This document shows positions 1 to 5,853 of a stretch of 9,581 nucleotides of DNA, in pieces; position 1 is the stretch's first letter, and each line of letters begins with the position of its first letter. The translations under genes were made by a program, and so were the position numbers. Source of the DNA: an uncultured Alphaproteobacteria bacterium (GTDB taxonomy: Bacteria > Pseudomonadota > Alphaproteobacteria > Rs-D84); NCBI GenBank assembly GCA_937900435.1, contig CALCEG010000095.1, positions 1 to 9,581 of the forward strand, given 5' to 3'. Under the pieces are notes generated by a model. The model saw only the letters and a list, made by a program, of their open reading frames with translations. It searched no databases and was not told the origin of the DNA.

Positions 1-695
1 ATTGCTACGGCAACCGATTAACCAGCCTGACAGGCGCACCAGAAAACGTTGGCGGGAATTTTATTTGCTACCTCAACCAATTAACTAGCCTGACAGGTGC
101 ACCAGAAAACGTTAACGGGAATTTTTATTGCAGCGCCAACCAATTAACTAGCCTGACAGGCGCCCCAAAACATGTTGGCGGTGAATTTGATTGCAGCTAC
201 AACCAATTAACCCACCTGACAGGCGCACCAAAACATGTTGGCGGGGATTTTATTTGCGACGAGAATCAACTAATCAACCTGACAGGCGCACCTGAAAAGG
301 TTGAGGGAAATTTTGATTGTCGTCATAATCAATTGACAACATTAGTCGGTGCACCAAAAGAAGTTGGTGGGGATTTTTATTGTACCGCAAACCAACTGAC
401 GACACTGAAGGGCGCGCCAGAAAAAGTTGGTGGGGAGTTTAATTGTTCATTAAATCAACTGATAACATTAGTCGACGCACCAAAAGAAGTTGGTGGAAAT
501 TTTGTTTGTTTATCAAACCAACTGACATCACTAAAAGGTGCGCCAGAAAAAATAAGAGGAAAAATATTATCGGACGGAAATCCATTAACGCCAGAAAAAT
601 CAAAAGCGGATATTTTTAAACAGGGTATAAAAAATATACCGCCCAAAGATGAAAAACAACCAGTTATTCGTACCGATGATGATTATCAGATATAA
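1..695 (+). CDS. Leucine-rich-repeat-like tandem repeat protein, 5'-truncated by the window edge
   Basis: The frame beginning at base 3 is open to the TAA at 693-695, giving 230 visible residues; the true start lies outside the window. The TTG at 333 is inside a repeat and is not a credible start. The protein is nine 21-residue units of pattern C-x-x-N-Q-L-T-x-L-x-G-A-P-x-x-V-G-G-x-F-x, then a decayed tenth unit and a polar, charged tail of about 40 residues ending DDDYQI. The L-x-x-L spacing and the N-Q-L turn fit a short bacterial leucine-rich repeat, a solenoid that usually binds protein. One Cys per unit at the same place implies a stacked cysteine ladder. No membrane segment is visible, and any signal peptide would be off-window. 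Function is unknown; a surface, secreted or host-interaction role is only a guess from similar repeats. It is convergent with ldh and shares its terminator. Confidence 0.8.
   Translation, partial: CYGNRLTSLTGAPENVGGNFICYLNQLTSLTGAPENVNGNFYCSANQLTSLTGAPKHVGGEFDCSYNQLTHLTGAPKHVGGDFICDENQLINLTGAPEKVEGNFDCRHNQLTTLVGAPKEVGGDFYCTANQLTTLKGAPEKVGGEFNCSLNQLITLVDAPKEVGGNFVCLSNQLTSLKGAPEKIRGKILSDGNPLTPEKSKADIFKQGIKNIPPKDEKQPVIRTDDDYQI
3..569 (+). repeat. Nine in-frame 63-bp tandem repeats
   Basis: Units begin at 3, 66, 129, 192, 255, 318, 381, 444 and 507, each exactly 63 bp (21 codons) with no indels. Units 1-5 share a nearly invariant CTGACAGGCGCACC core. Units 6-9 lack it and instead alternate between two types, so 6 resembles 8 and 7 resembles 9. 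From 570 the pattern decays. This is a coding minisatellite, with the array continuing off the left edge. Confidence 0.93.
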
Positions 696-697
696 TA

Positions 698-717
698 AAA
701 TCCCCGTTTGGGGATTT
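698..717. terminator. Bidirectional intrinsic terminator between the repeat-protein gene and ldh
   Basis: A perfect 8-bp stem AAATCCCC / GGGGATTT encloses a GTTT loop. On the + strand it follows the repeat-protein stop by 2 nt and is followed by ATTTTA. Read on the - strand it is followed by TATTATA after the stem's own T run. The ldh stop codon (716-718) lies inside the stem, so the gene ends within the hairpin. It probably terminates both convergent genes, although the T tracts are short. Confidence 0.75.
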
Positions 718-1648
718 ATTTTATGGAATCAAAATTCTTTTTTATTATTCGGGCACTGCGTTTAAGTGCGCTGGATTCTGCAGAATCCATTTTCGGGGTC
801 AATGTCGATACAACACCGTTTGCGCCAACGATTCTGGGCAATGATATCGCAAGGCGTTTGTCGTTAATGCCGTCAACTGTTGATACTGTTAAAATTCGAT
901 GCTCGTCATTTATAATGCAACGAACCAGGTCTGCAACCGCGCCGGCGATACCGTCCCATGTTGCGCCACGTCCTTGGATTATCTCGTACGCGGCATTGTG
1001 GACGCGATGTTCAATTGTATGGCGTGTGCTGGCAGGTAGTGAATTTTTTGTCTGACGACAAAATGTATTTAAATCCAGACCGCCAATGCATGCAGATGAC
1101 CAGTTTATCATACTGCTGTCACCATGCTCGCCCAGGACATATGCGTTTATTGATTGGGTTGATACGGATAATTGGCGCGATAATATCGTACGCAGGCGCG
1201 CAGAATCCAGCATTGTGCCAGTGCCAATAACCCGATTTGACGGCAGTTTTGATATCTGTTGTGCCAACATTACCATAACATCAAGTGGATTTGTTACAAT
1301 GATAAGTTTTACTGTCTTGGCATCAACATTTGCCATAACGCGTGGAATAATATCGCTGATTACGGCGGCGTTGGCGTTTAGTAAATCAGTTCGTGTTTGA
1401 CCAGGCTTTTGATTTGCGCCGGCCGCAATAATAACTATTTCACTGCCGCGAATTGCGCGATATGTGTTTACGGCGGTTATTTTGATATCATAAGAAAATG
1501 CCGCTGCGTGCCCCAGGTCTTCGGCGGCGGCGCGTGCGCGAATACCATCGCGGTCAAACAGTACAATTTCATGTGCCAGACCTGTGTTTGATACAGCGGT
1601 CGCAACCGCAGAACCAACAGAACCAATACCGATTATTGAAATTTTCAT
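716..1648 (-). CDS. ldh: L-lactate dehydrogenase (NAD-dependent)
   Basis: A 310-residue member of the lactate/malate dehydrogenase family, normal in length. It reduces pyruvate to L-lactate in the cytoplasm and regenerates NAD+ from glycolysis. The Rossmann glycine motif GIGSVG is at residues 7-12 and the NAD-ribose acid at D32. The substrate loop is ANQKPGQTR, with Q80 at the position where lactate enzymes carry Gln and malate enzymes Arg. R86 and N120 (TNP), D148 and R151 (LDSAR) and the catalytic H175 (GEHGD) are all present. The family's fructose-1,6-bisphosphate site is half kept: R153 matches Arg173 of bacillar enzymes, but N168 replaces His188, so allosteric activation is doubtful. The ATG at 1646-1648 has an AGGAG six bases upstream. 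It lies 61 nt downstream of ccrM on the same strand and may be read through from it. Malate dehydrogenase is the alternative, disfavoured by Q80. Confidence 0.9.
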   Translation of the reverse strand: MKISIIGIGSVGSAVATAVSNTGLAHEIVLFDRDGIRARAAAEDLGHAAAFSYDIKITAVNTYRAIRGSEIVIIAAGANQKPGQTRTDLLNANAAVISDIIPRVMANVDAKTVKLIIVTNPLDVMVMLAQQISKLPSNRVIGTGTMLDSARLRTILSRQLSVSTQSINAYVLGEHGDSSMINWSSACIGGLDLNTFCRQTKNSLPASTRHTIEHRVHNAAYEIIQGRGATWDGIAGAVADLVRCIINDEHRILTVSTVDGINDKRLAISLPRIVGANGVVSTLTPKMDSAESSALKRSARIIKKNFDSIK

Positions 1649-1654
1649 AAACCA

Positions 1655-1659
1655 CTCCT
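1655..1659 (-). promoter_or_regulatory. Shine-Dalgarno of ldh (AGGAG)
   Basis: AGGAG on the - strand, six bases before the ATG at 1648. It fixes the ldh start and contrasts with the SD-poor genes of the rightward cluster. Confidence 0.85.
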
Positions 1660-1709
1660 GAAGTTATGTGTGTATTTTAAACTATTAACATCGTTTGCAG
1701 CATAGGATT

Positions 1710-2810
1710 TTATGCGGCTTGTTTCATACCGGATTTTACCTGTCTGATATATTGGCGTAATTCATCGATTGGTACCAGTGTGCCATCGCGCTTTTCGGCA
1801 GACCAATAATCCCAGCCGTTATAACTGACACTGCGTTGCAGTTTTGCAGCCATTACATGGATTGAAGCGCGACCGTATAATTGGTGTGTTAATTGACCGT
1901 CCTGGGTAATCATAACGCGTTCGCCGCGTGGGCTGACCAGTGTTTGACCGATGTATAGTAAACCAGCTTCGATTAATTCTTTGAACGAGATGCGGATTTC
2001 TTCGCGTTTTGGTTTTGATACTTCGATATCGCTTAAATCGATTGGGGTTATGTTTTCGATGCGTTTGCGTGCAGCGTTTACATAGGTTTCGTTTTGTTCA
2101 ATGCCGATAAATTGACGGCCAAGTTCACGCGCCGCCGCCGCAGTCGTCCCAGAACCCATAAATGGATCCAGAATAATATCGTTTGGCTTGGTCGATGCCA
2201 ATATTATACGGTGTAATAAATCAAGTGGCTTTTGGGTGTTATGCAGGCTTTTGCCGCAGTCGTCTTTGACGCGTTCTTCGCCCAGGCATATATTTATTCC
2301 CCAATCAGAGCGCATTTGTTTGCCACCATTTAACTTTTTCATAGTTTCATAGTTGAATGTGTATTTGCCTGTCTTGGTCGGTGTGGCCCAAATCAATGTT
2401 TCGTGTGCGTTTGTAAAGCGTGTGCCACGAAAGTTTGGCATCGGGTTGGTTTTGACCCAAACAATGTCGTTTAAAATCCAAAATCCCATATCTTGCAGTG
2501 CGCTGCCAACGCGGAAAATGTTATGATAACTGCCGATTGTCCACATTGAACCTGTGGGTTTTAATACACGCTTACATTCTGATAACCATGCGCGTGTAAA
2601 TTTGTCATATTCAGCGTTTGATTCAAAAGAATCCCATTCATCGCGAACTGCACGCGCAGCTGTTTGGTCTTCGGGGCGATATAATGTTTTTGCGCCCAGT
2701 TGCAGATTATATGGTGGGTCTGCAAATACCGCATCAACAGAACCATCTGGTATGCCACGCATTATTTCAATGCAATCACCAAGTAAAATTTGATTTAGGT
2801 ATTTGTTCAT
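1710..2810 (-). CDS. ccrM: CcrM-type DNA adenine N6-methyltransferase (GANTC)
   Basis: A 366-residue beta-class adenine methyltransferase that uses S-adenosylmethionine. By family it methylates the adenine of GANTC after replication and, in Alphaproteobacteria, couples gene expression to the cell cycle. Motif IV, DPPY, is at 31-34 followed by NLQLG. The family block GSYHNIFRVG is near 93-102, a target-recognition region follows, then a motif X-like HNTQKP at 190-195 and the SAM-binding DPFMGSGTT at 215-223. The C-terminal domain (about 270-366), with NGWDYW, is the CcrM-specific extension used for DNA recognition, so this is not a restriction-modification orphan of another type. I chose the ATG at 2808-2810 because MNKYLNQILLGDC aligns with the known CcrM N-terminus. 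An upstream in-frame TTG at 2837 coincides with the likely transcription start. Motif X is usually HPTQKP; here Asn replaces Pro. It diverges from nrdR, and no restriction enzyme is nearby. Confidence 0.94.
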   Translation of the reverse strand: MNKYLNQILLGDCIEIMRGIPDGSVDAVFADPPYNLQLGAKTLYRPEDQTAARAVRDEWDSFESNAEYDKFTRAWLSECKRVLKPTGSMWTIGSYHNIFRVGSALQDMGFWILNDIVWVKTNPMPNFRGTRFTNAHETLIWATPTKTGKYTFNYETMKKLNGGKQMRSDWGINICLGEERVKDDCGKSLHNTQKPLDLLHRIILASTKPNDIILDPFMGSGTTAAAARELGRQFIGIEQNETYVNAARKRIENITPIDLSDIEVSKPKREEIRISFKELIEAGLLYIGQTLVSPRGERVMITQDGQLTHQLYGRASIHVMAAKLQRSVSYNGWDYWSAEKRDGTLVPIDELRQYIRQVKSGMKQAA

Positions 2811-2841
2811 CTCTCTCGTGCTTTTTCCCACTTGCAATAGA

Positions 2842-2847
2842 ATTATA
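2842..2847 (-). promoter_or_regulatory. Extended -10 element of the ccrM promoter
   Basis: On the - strand the sequence reads TGATATAAT, a consensus -10 with an upstream TGn extension. It would start the transcript near 2835, about 25 nt before the ATG at 2810. No good -35 is seen, which is usual for extended -10 promoters. A-rich tracts lie just upstream. Confidence 0.55.
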
Positions 2848-2947
2848 TCATATTTTGAATGCGTTTTTTTTCGTGCTGAATGTTTTTTTTTAAATAAAGC
2901 ACTTGATTTTTTCTAAAAGTGTATTTTTTTATATTTTAATAATTTAC

Positions 2948-2976
2948 TTGCCAATATCGGATTTCATTGCTACCGT
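2948..2976 (+). promoter_or_regulatory. Possible nrdR promoter
   Basis: TTGCCA (2948-2953) and TACCGT (2971-2976) are separated by exactly 17 bp. The -35 matches five of six consensus bases; the -10 keeps only the key T, A and final T. The start would fall at about 2984-2985, at or next to the nrdR ATG, so the mRNA could be leaderless. The match is weak on its own. Confidence 0.3.
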
Positions 2977-2984
2977 ATATAATT

Positions 2985-3485
2985 ATGAGATGTCCATATT
3001 GTAATTCTACTGATAGTCGTGTTACGGATTCGCGCCCAGATATCGAAGATGCAATTATTCGCCGGCGCAGGGTCTGTGAACAATGCGGCGCAAAATTCAC
3101 AACAGTTGAACGTGTGCAAATGCGCGATTTAATGGTGCGTAAAAATAGCGGCAAGATAGAGGCTTTTGATAGGGAAAAACTGCGTCGCAGTATTAAACTG
3201 GCCTGCAGAAATAGAGAGGTCGGTGATGAACAAATTGAAAAATTAGTGACGTCTATTCATCGCAGATTGGAAACAGAAAATTCAGACGATACGGTCAGCA
3301 GCGCACAAGTTGGGCAAATGGTTTCGGATTCTTTGTTAAATCTGGACCCAATCGCGTTTGTCCGATTTGCATCAGTGTACAGAAAGTTTTCGCGCGTGGC
3401 TGATTTTAAAAAAATTATTGATCAAATCCCAGAAGATGATGAAGGGGCGATTGTCTGTAAGTTGCCGAAAACATCTTTGTTTTGA
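2985..3485 (+). CDS. nrdR: Transcriptional repressor NrdR
   Basis: A 166-residue NrdR, close to the usual 150-160. The family senses ATP/dATP and represses ribonucleotide reductase genes by binding NrdR boxes. The N-terminal zinc ribbon is complete: C3 and C6 (MRCPYC) with C31 and C34 (CEQCG), followed by the family block KFTTVE. An ATP-cone domain occupies roughly residues 48-138, beginning VRKNSGKIEAFDREKLRRSI. I start it at the ATG at 2985 because NrdR proteins begin MRCPYC; the in-frame TTG at 2967 adds residues the family does not have. There is no Shine-Dalgarno. It is the first gene of the rightward cluster, with slt 9 nt downstream. No ribonucleotide reductase gene or clear NrdR box is in the window, so its targets lie elsewhere. 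Confidence 0.95.
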   Translation: MRCPYCNSTDSRVTDSRPDIEDAIIRRRRVCEQCGAKFTTVERVQMRDLMVRKNSGKIEAFDREKLRRSIKLACRNREVGDEQIEKLVTSIHRRLETENSDDTVSSAQVGQMVSDSLLNLDPIAFVRFASVYRKFSRVADFKKIIDQIPEDDEGAIVCKLPKTSLF

Positions 3486-3494
3486 GTGTAAAAA

Positions 3495-5219
3495 ATGATA
3501 AAAATTTTGTCTTTTTTTGTTGGTCTGATTTTGCCGGTTGCGGTAATGGCGGCTGATTTGCCACAGGTCTTGTCCGATGTCGATGCCAGTTTGTATAAAC
3601 AAATTTTTGAACTGCAGGACAAGGAAAAAATTAATACCGCGGTAAGGGTGCAAAACCAAATCGCAGATAAATTATTGTTTAATGAAATTTTATATCAACG
3701 CTATATTTCTGATACTTATCGTACGCGTGGCAAGGAAATAGAAACCTGGATGGAACAGTATTACGATATGCCAGGGGCGCAACGTATGCAAAAATTGGCG
3801 ACTATTAAAAAAGCCGTTGTGCGCAAGGCGCGTGTGCCAAATATGATTTCTGGGTCTGAATCAATCGAAACCGCACAGTCCGAAAATTGGACCGCTAAAA
3901 AGTATTCGGGTGATGCAGATAAAAAAATCAACCAATTTAAACGCGCAATCAGAAGTGGGTCTTCAAAGGTTGCGCGCGGAATTTTAGAAGATAAAAAATT
4001 TAAAAAAGATTTAACCGAATCTGATTATGGCCGTTTGGCAGGTCGCTTGGCGTACTTGTATTATACAAATGGGGAAATGGAGCTGGCGAAAAAGTGGGGA
4101 TTTGTTTCTGCAGATGAAAAGTCTGAATATGGTCTGTGGACAATGGGGTTGATTTATTTTAAGGAAGAAAAGTATGCAGAATCACAAAAGTATTTTAGTC
4201 AGATTCTGGAGTTAAAACAAATTAATAATGCGCGCAAGACAGAGGCCGCTTTTTGGGCGGGTCGTGCCGCAGATTATGCAGGAAAAATTAAGGATGCCAA
4301 GGCTTATTGGCGAATTGCTGCAAATTATCCGATGGCTTTTTATGGGGCGTTGTCTGCTACGATGTTGGGGCAACAACCGCAATATGAATTTTTTGAAAAC
4401 AATATGACAGATGAAGATGTGGATGTTTTAAGTCAGACAAAATATGGGAAAATGGCGTTGGCTTTGCTGCAGGTTGGTCGCAAAGACAGGGCAGAAGAAT
4501 ATTTGAAGTATTTGATAACACCAAAGGTTTCAGACAAAGTTTTACATTCGGTTAATTCTGTTGCGTCTGCATACGGTTTGCCACGCGTGTCTATTCAATC
4601 AGCAAGTGTGATGAAAGACAGAGGTATCTTGGAAATCGATGATAATATTATTTATTCCGCACAGTATCCATTGCCAGATTGGGAACCGATGGGTGGGTGG
4701 TCTATTGACAGGGCGCTGTTGTTGGCGATTACCAAACAAGAAAGTAATTTTAGAACCTCTGCTAAATCAGGTGCAGGTGCAAATGGGGTTATGCAACTGA
4801 TGCCCAGTACCGCAAAGCGTGTTGCGCGCGCAAATAAACTGGATATAACCCAGATGGATATGAATAACCCAGAACATAATATGTTCTTGGGGCAACAGTA
4901 TATTGTTGATTTGTTGGCACATCCAAACATAGAAAATAGTATTATCAAAATGTTGGCAGCTTATAATGCCGGTATGGGAACAATGGTAAAGTTTGAAAAG
5001 TCTTTTTATACATACGACCCGTTGTTGTATATCGAAAGTTTCCCTGCGTACGAAACACGCAGTTATATAAAGCGCGTTATGTCAAATTTATGGTTATATC
5101 GCGCCAGATTAAATCAGCCATTAACATCAATGAAGGAATTGGCAAATGGTAATTGGCCCTTGTATAACAGCGAAGATGAATATGTACAAAGGCAGATTTT
5201 ATTGCGTACTTTGATTTAA
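3495..5219 (+). CDS. slt: Soluble lytic murein transglycosylase (Slt-type, GH23)
   Basis: A 574-residue periplasmic enzyme that cleaves the MurNAc-GlcNAc bond of peptidoglycan without water, leaving 1,6-anhydro-MurNAc. Residues 1-19 form a signal peptide: MIKI, a hydrophobic stretch, then VAVMA just before ADLPQ, with a likely cut after A19. No lipobox is seen, so it is probably soluble. Residues of about 30-380 are helical and resemble the alpha-superhelical U domain of Slt70, including TPR-like stretches (YYTNGEMELAKKWG, EEKYAESQKYFSQIL). The catalytic SLT domain covers about 395-535: E416 in KQESNF is the catalytic acid, followed by GANGVMQLMPSTA and AAYNAGMG (Y490, N491). It starts 9 nt after nrdR, with only a weak GAG overlapping the nrdR stop as a ribosome site. 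It is somewhat shorter than E. coli Slt70 (about 645 residues). Confidence 0.93.
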   Translation: MIKILSFFVGLILPVAVMAADLPQVLSDVDASLYKQIFELQDKEKINTAVRVQNQIADKLLFNEILYQRYISDTYRTRGKEIETWMEQYYDMPGAQRMQKLATIKKAVVRKARVPNMISGSESIETAQSENWTAKKYSGDADKKINQFKRAIRSGSSKVARGILEDKKFKKDLTESDYGRLAGRLAYLYYTNGEMELAKKWGFVSADEKSEYGLWTMGLIYFKEEKYAESQKYFSQILELKQINNARKTEAAFWAGRAADYAGKIKDAKAYWRIAANYPMAFYGALSATMLGQQPQYEFFENNMTDEDVDVLSQTKYGKMALALLQVGRKDRAEEYLKYLITPKVSDKVLHSVNSVASAYGLPRVSIQSASVMKDRGILEIDDNIIYSAQYPLPDWEPMGGWSIDRALLLAITKQESNFRTSAKSGAGANGVMQLMPSTAKRVARANKLDITQMDMNNPEHNMFLGQQYIVDLLAHPNIENSIIKMLAAYNAGMGTMVKFEKSFYTYDPLLYIESFPAYETRSYIKRVMSNLWLYRARLNQPLTSMKELANGNWPLYNSEDEYVQRQILLRTLI

Positions 5220-5223
5220 TAAA

Positions 5224-5853
5224 ATGAAAAATATAATTATGCCAGATTTTAGTTTAGAAAATGCAACAGGGTTGGATTTTATTGCCGGTATTGACGAGGC
5301 TGGACGTGGTCCGTTATGTGGTCCTGTGGTGGCTGCTGCTGTAATTTTCCCAAATCGCGCGGTTGAAATACCTGTGATTATTCGTGATTCAAAAAAAATG
5401 ACCGCAAAACAACGGGCAGATGCGTATGATTGGATTGTTCAAAATACAATTTGGGCGGTTGCAGAATGTAGCCCATCAGAAATCGATGAATTGAATATTT
5501 TATGGGCGTCTATGTTGGCGATGAAGCGCGCTGTGGAAAAATTATCGTTGCAACCGCAGTATTGTTTGATTGATGGTAACAGGGTGCCGAACGGTTTGGT
5601 TGGCGCACCTGTTGTGAAAGGAGATGCAAAGTCTTGGTCGATTGCGGCTGCGTCTATAATTGCCAAGGAAACGCGCGATAAAATTATGTGCGATTTAGCG
5701 CAACAGTTTCCGCAATATGCGTGGGATAAAAATGCTGGTTATCCGACAAAATCGCATTTGCAGGCAATCGAAAAGTATGGTATAAATCAATATTATAGAA
5801 AAACGTTTGGACCAATTAAGGAAAGGATAAAAAATGAATTTAAGAACGATTGA
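5224..5853 (+). CDS. rnhB: Ribonuclease HII
   Basis: A 209-residue RNase HII of normal length. It nicks DNA 5' of misincorporated ribonucleotides and degrades RNA in RNA-DNA hybrids, using divalent metal. The signature IAGIDEAGRGPLCGPV puts the first two catalytic acids at D24 and E25. D117 in LIDGN is the third. KGDAKSWSIAAASIIAKETRD (132-152) carries the remaining acidic positions D134 and D152 and the conserved Ser/Ala-rich helix. The ATG at 5224 is 4 nt after slt; a second in-frame ATG at 5239 is possible, and neither has a clear Shine-Dalgarno, so translation may be coupled to slt. The 3' end overlaps pgk by 20 bp. As I recall, rnhB often sits beside ccrM in Alphaproteobacteria; here they are about 2.4 kb apart on opposite strands. 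Confidence 0.95.
   Translation: MKNIIMPDFSLENATGLDFIAGIDEAGRGPLCGPVVAAAVIFPNRAVEIPVIIRDSKKMTAKQRADAYDWIVQNTIWAVAECSPSEIDELNILWASMLAMKRAVEKLSLQPQYCLIDGNRVPNGLVGAPVVKGDAKSWSIAAASIIAKETRDKIMCDLAQQFPQYAWDKNAGYPTKSHLQAIEKYGINQYYRKTFGPIKERIKNEFKND
5822..5827 (+). promoter_or_regulatory. Shine-Dalgarno of pgk inside rnhB
   Basis: AAAGGA lies six bases before the pgk ATG at 5834 and inside the last codons of rnhB. It fixes the pgk start and the 20-bp overlap. It is the clearest ribosome site of the rightward cluster. Confidence 0.75.

Larger units (their letters stand above)
2811..2984. promoter_or_regulatory. AT-rich divergent intergenic region between ccrM and nrdR
   Basis: These 174 bp hold the promoters of both divergent genes. 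The region carries four T runs at 2864-2871, 2883-2891, 2907-2912 and 2924-2930, roughly two helical turns apart, which could bend the DNA. No GANTC site lies in it, and I see no clear CtrA-type TTAA-N7-TTAA site. Confidence 0.6.

Noticed and set aside
3..569. Regular repeats that might be a CRISPR array
   Set aside because: Units are 63 bp, directly adjacent, in-frame and without unique spacers; they encode a repeat protein.
333..695. A separate 120-residue gene starting at TTG 333
   Set aside because: The same frame is open and repetitive all the way to base 3, and the TTG is a Leu codon in a repeat.
708..1055. Open + frame opposite ldh
   Set aside because: It lies antisense to a clear enzyme gene, has no family resemblance and begins inside the terminator hairpin.
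716..1648. Malate dehydrogenase as the identity of ldh
   Set aside because: The substrate-specificity residue is Gln (ANQKPGQTR), as in lactate dehydrogenases, not Arg.
1649..1709. Terminator or promoter between ccrM and ldh
   Set aside because: Only a 5-bp GCATA/TATGC stem without a T run and a weak TAAAAT box are seen; read-through from ccrM is equally likely.
2811..2837. N-terminal extension of CcrM from TTG 2837
   Set aside because: Family alignment begins at the ATG at 2810, and the TTG falls at the predicted transcription start.
2978..2983. Perfect TATAAT just before nrdR as its promoter
   Set aside because: It would start transcription after the ATG and remove the MRCPYC zinc-ribbon start; no -35 is at the right distance.
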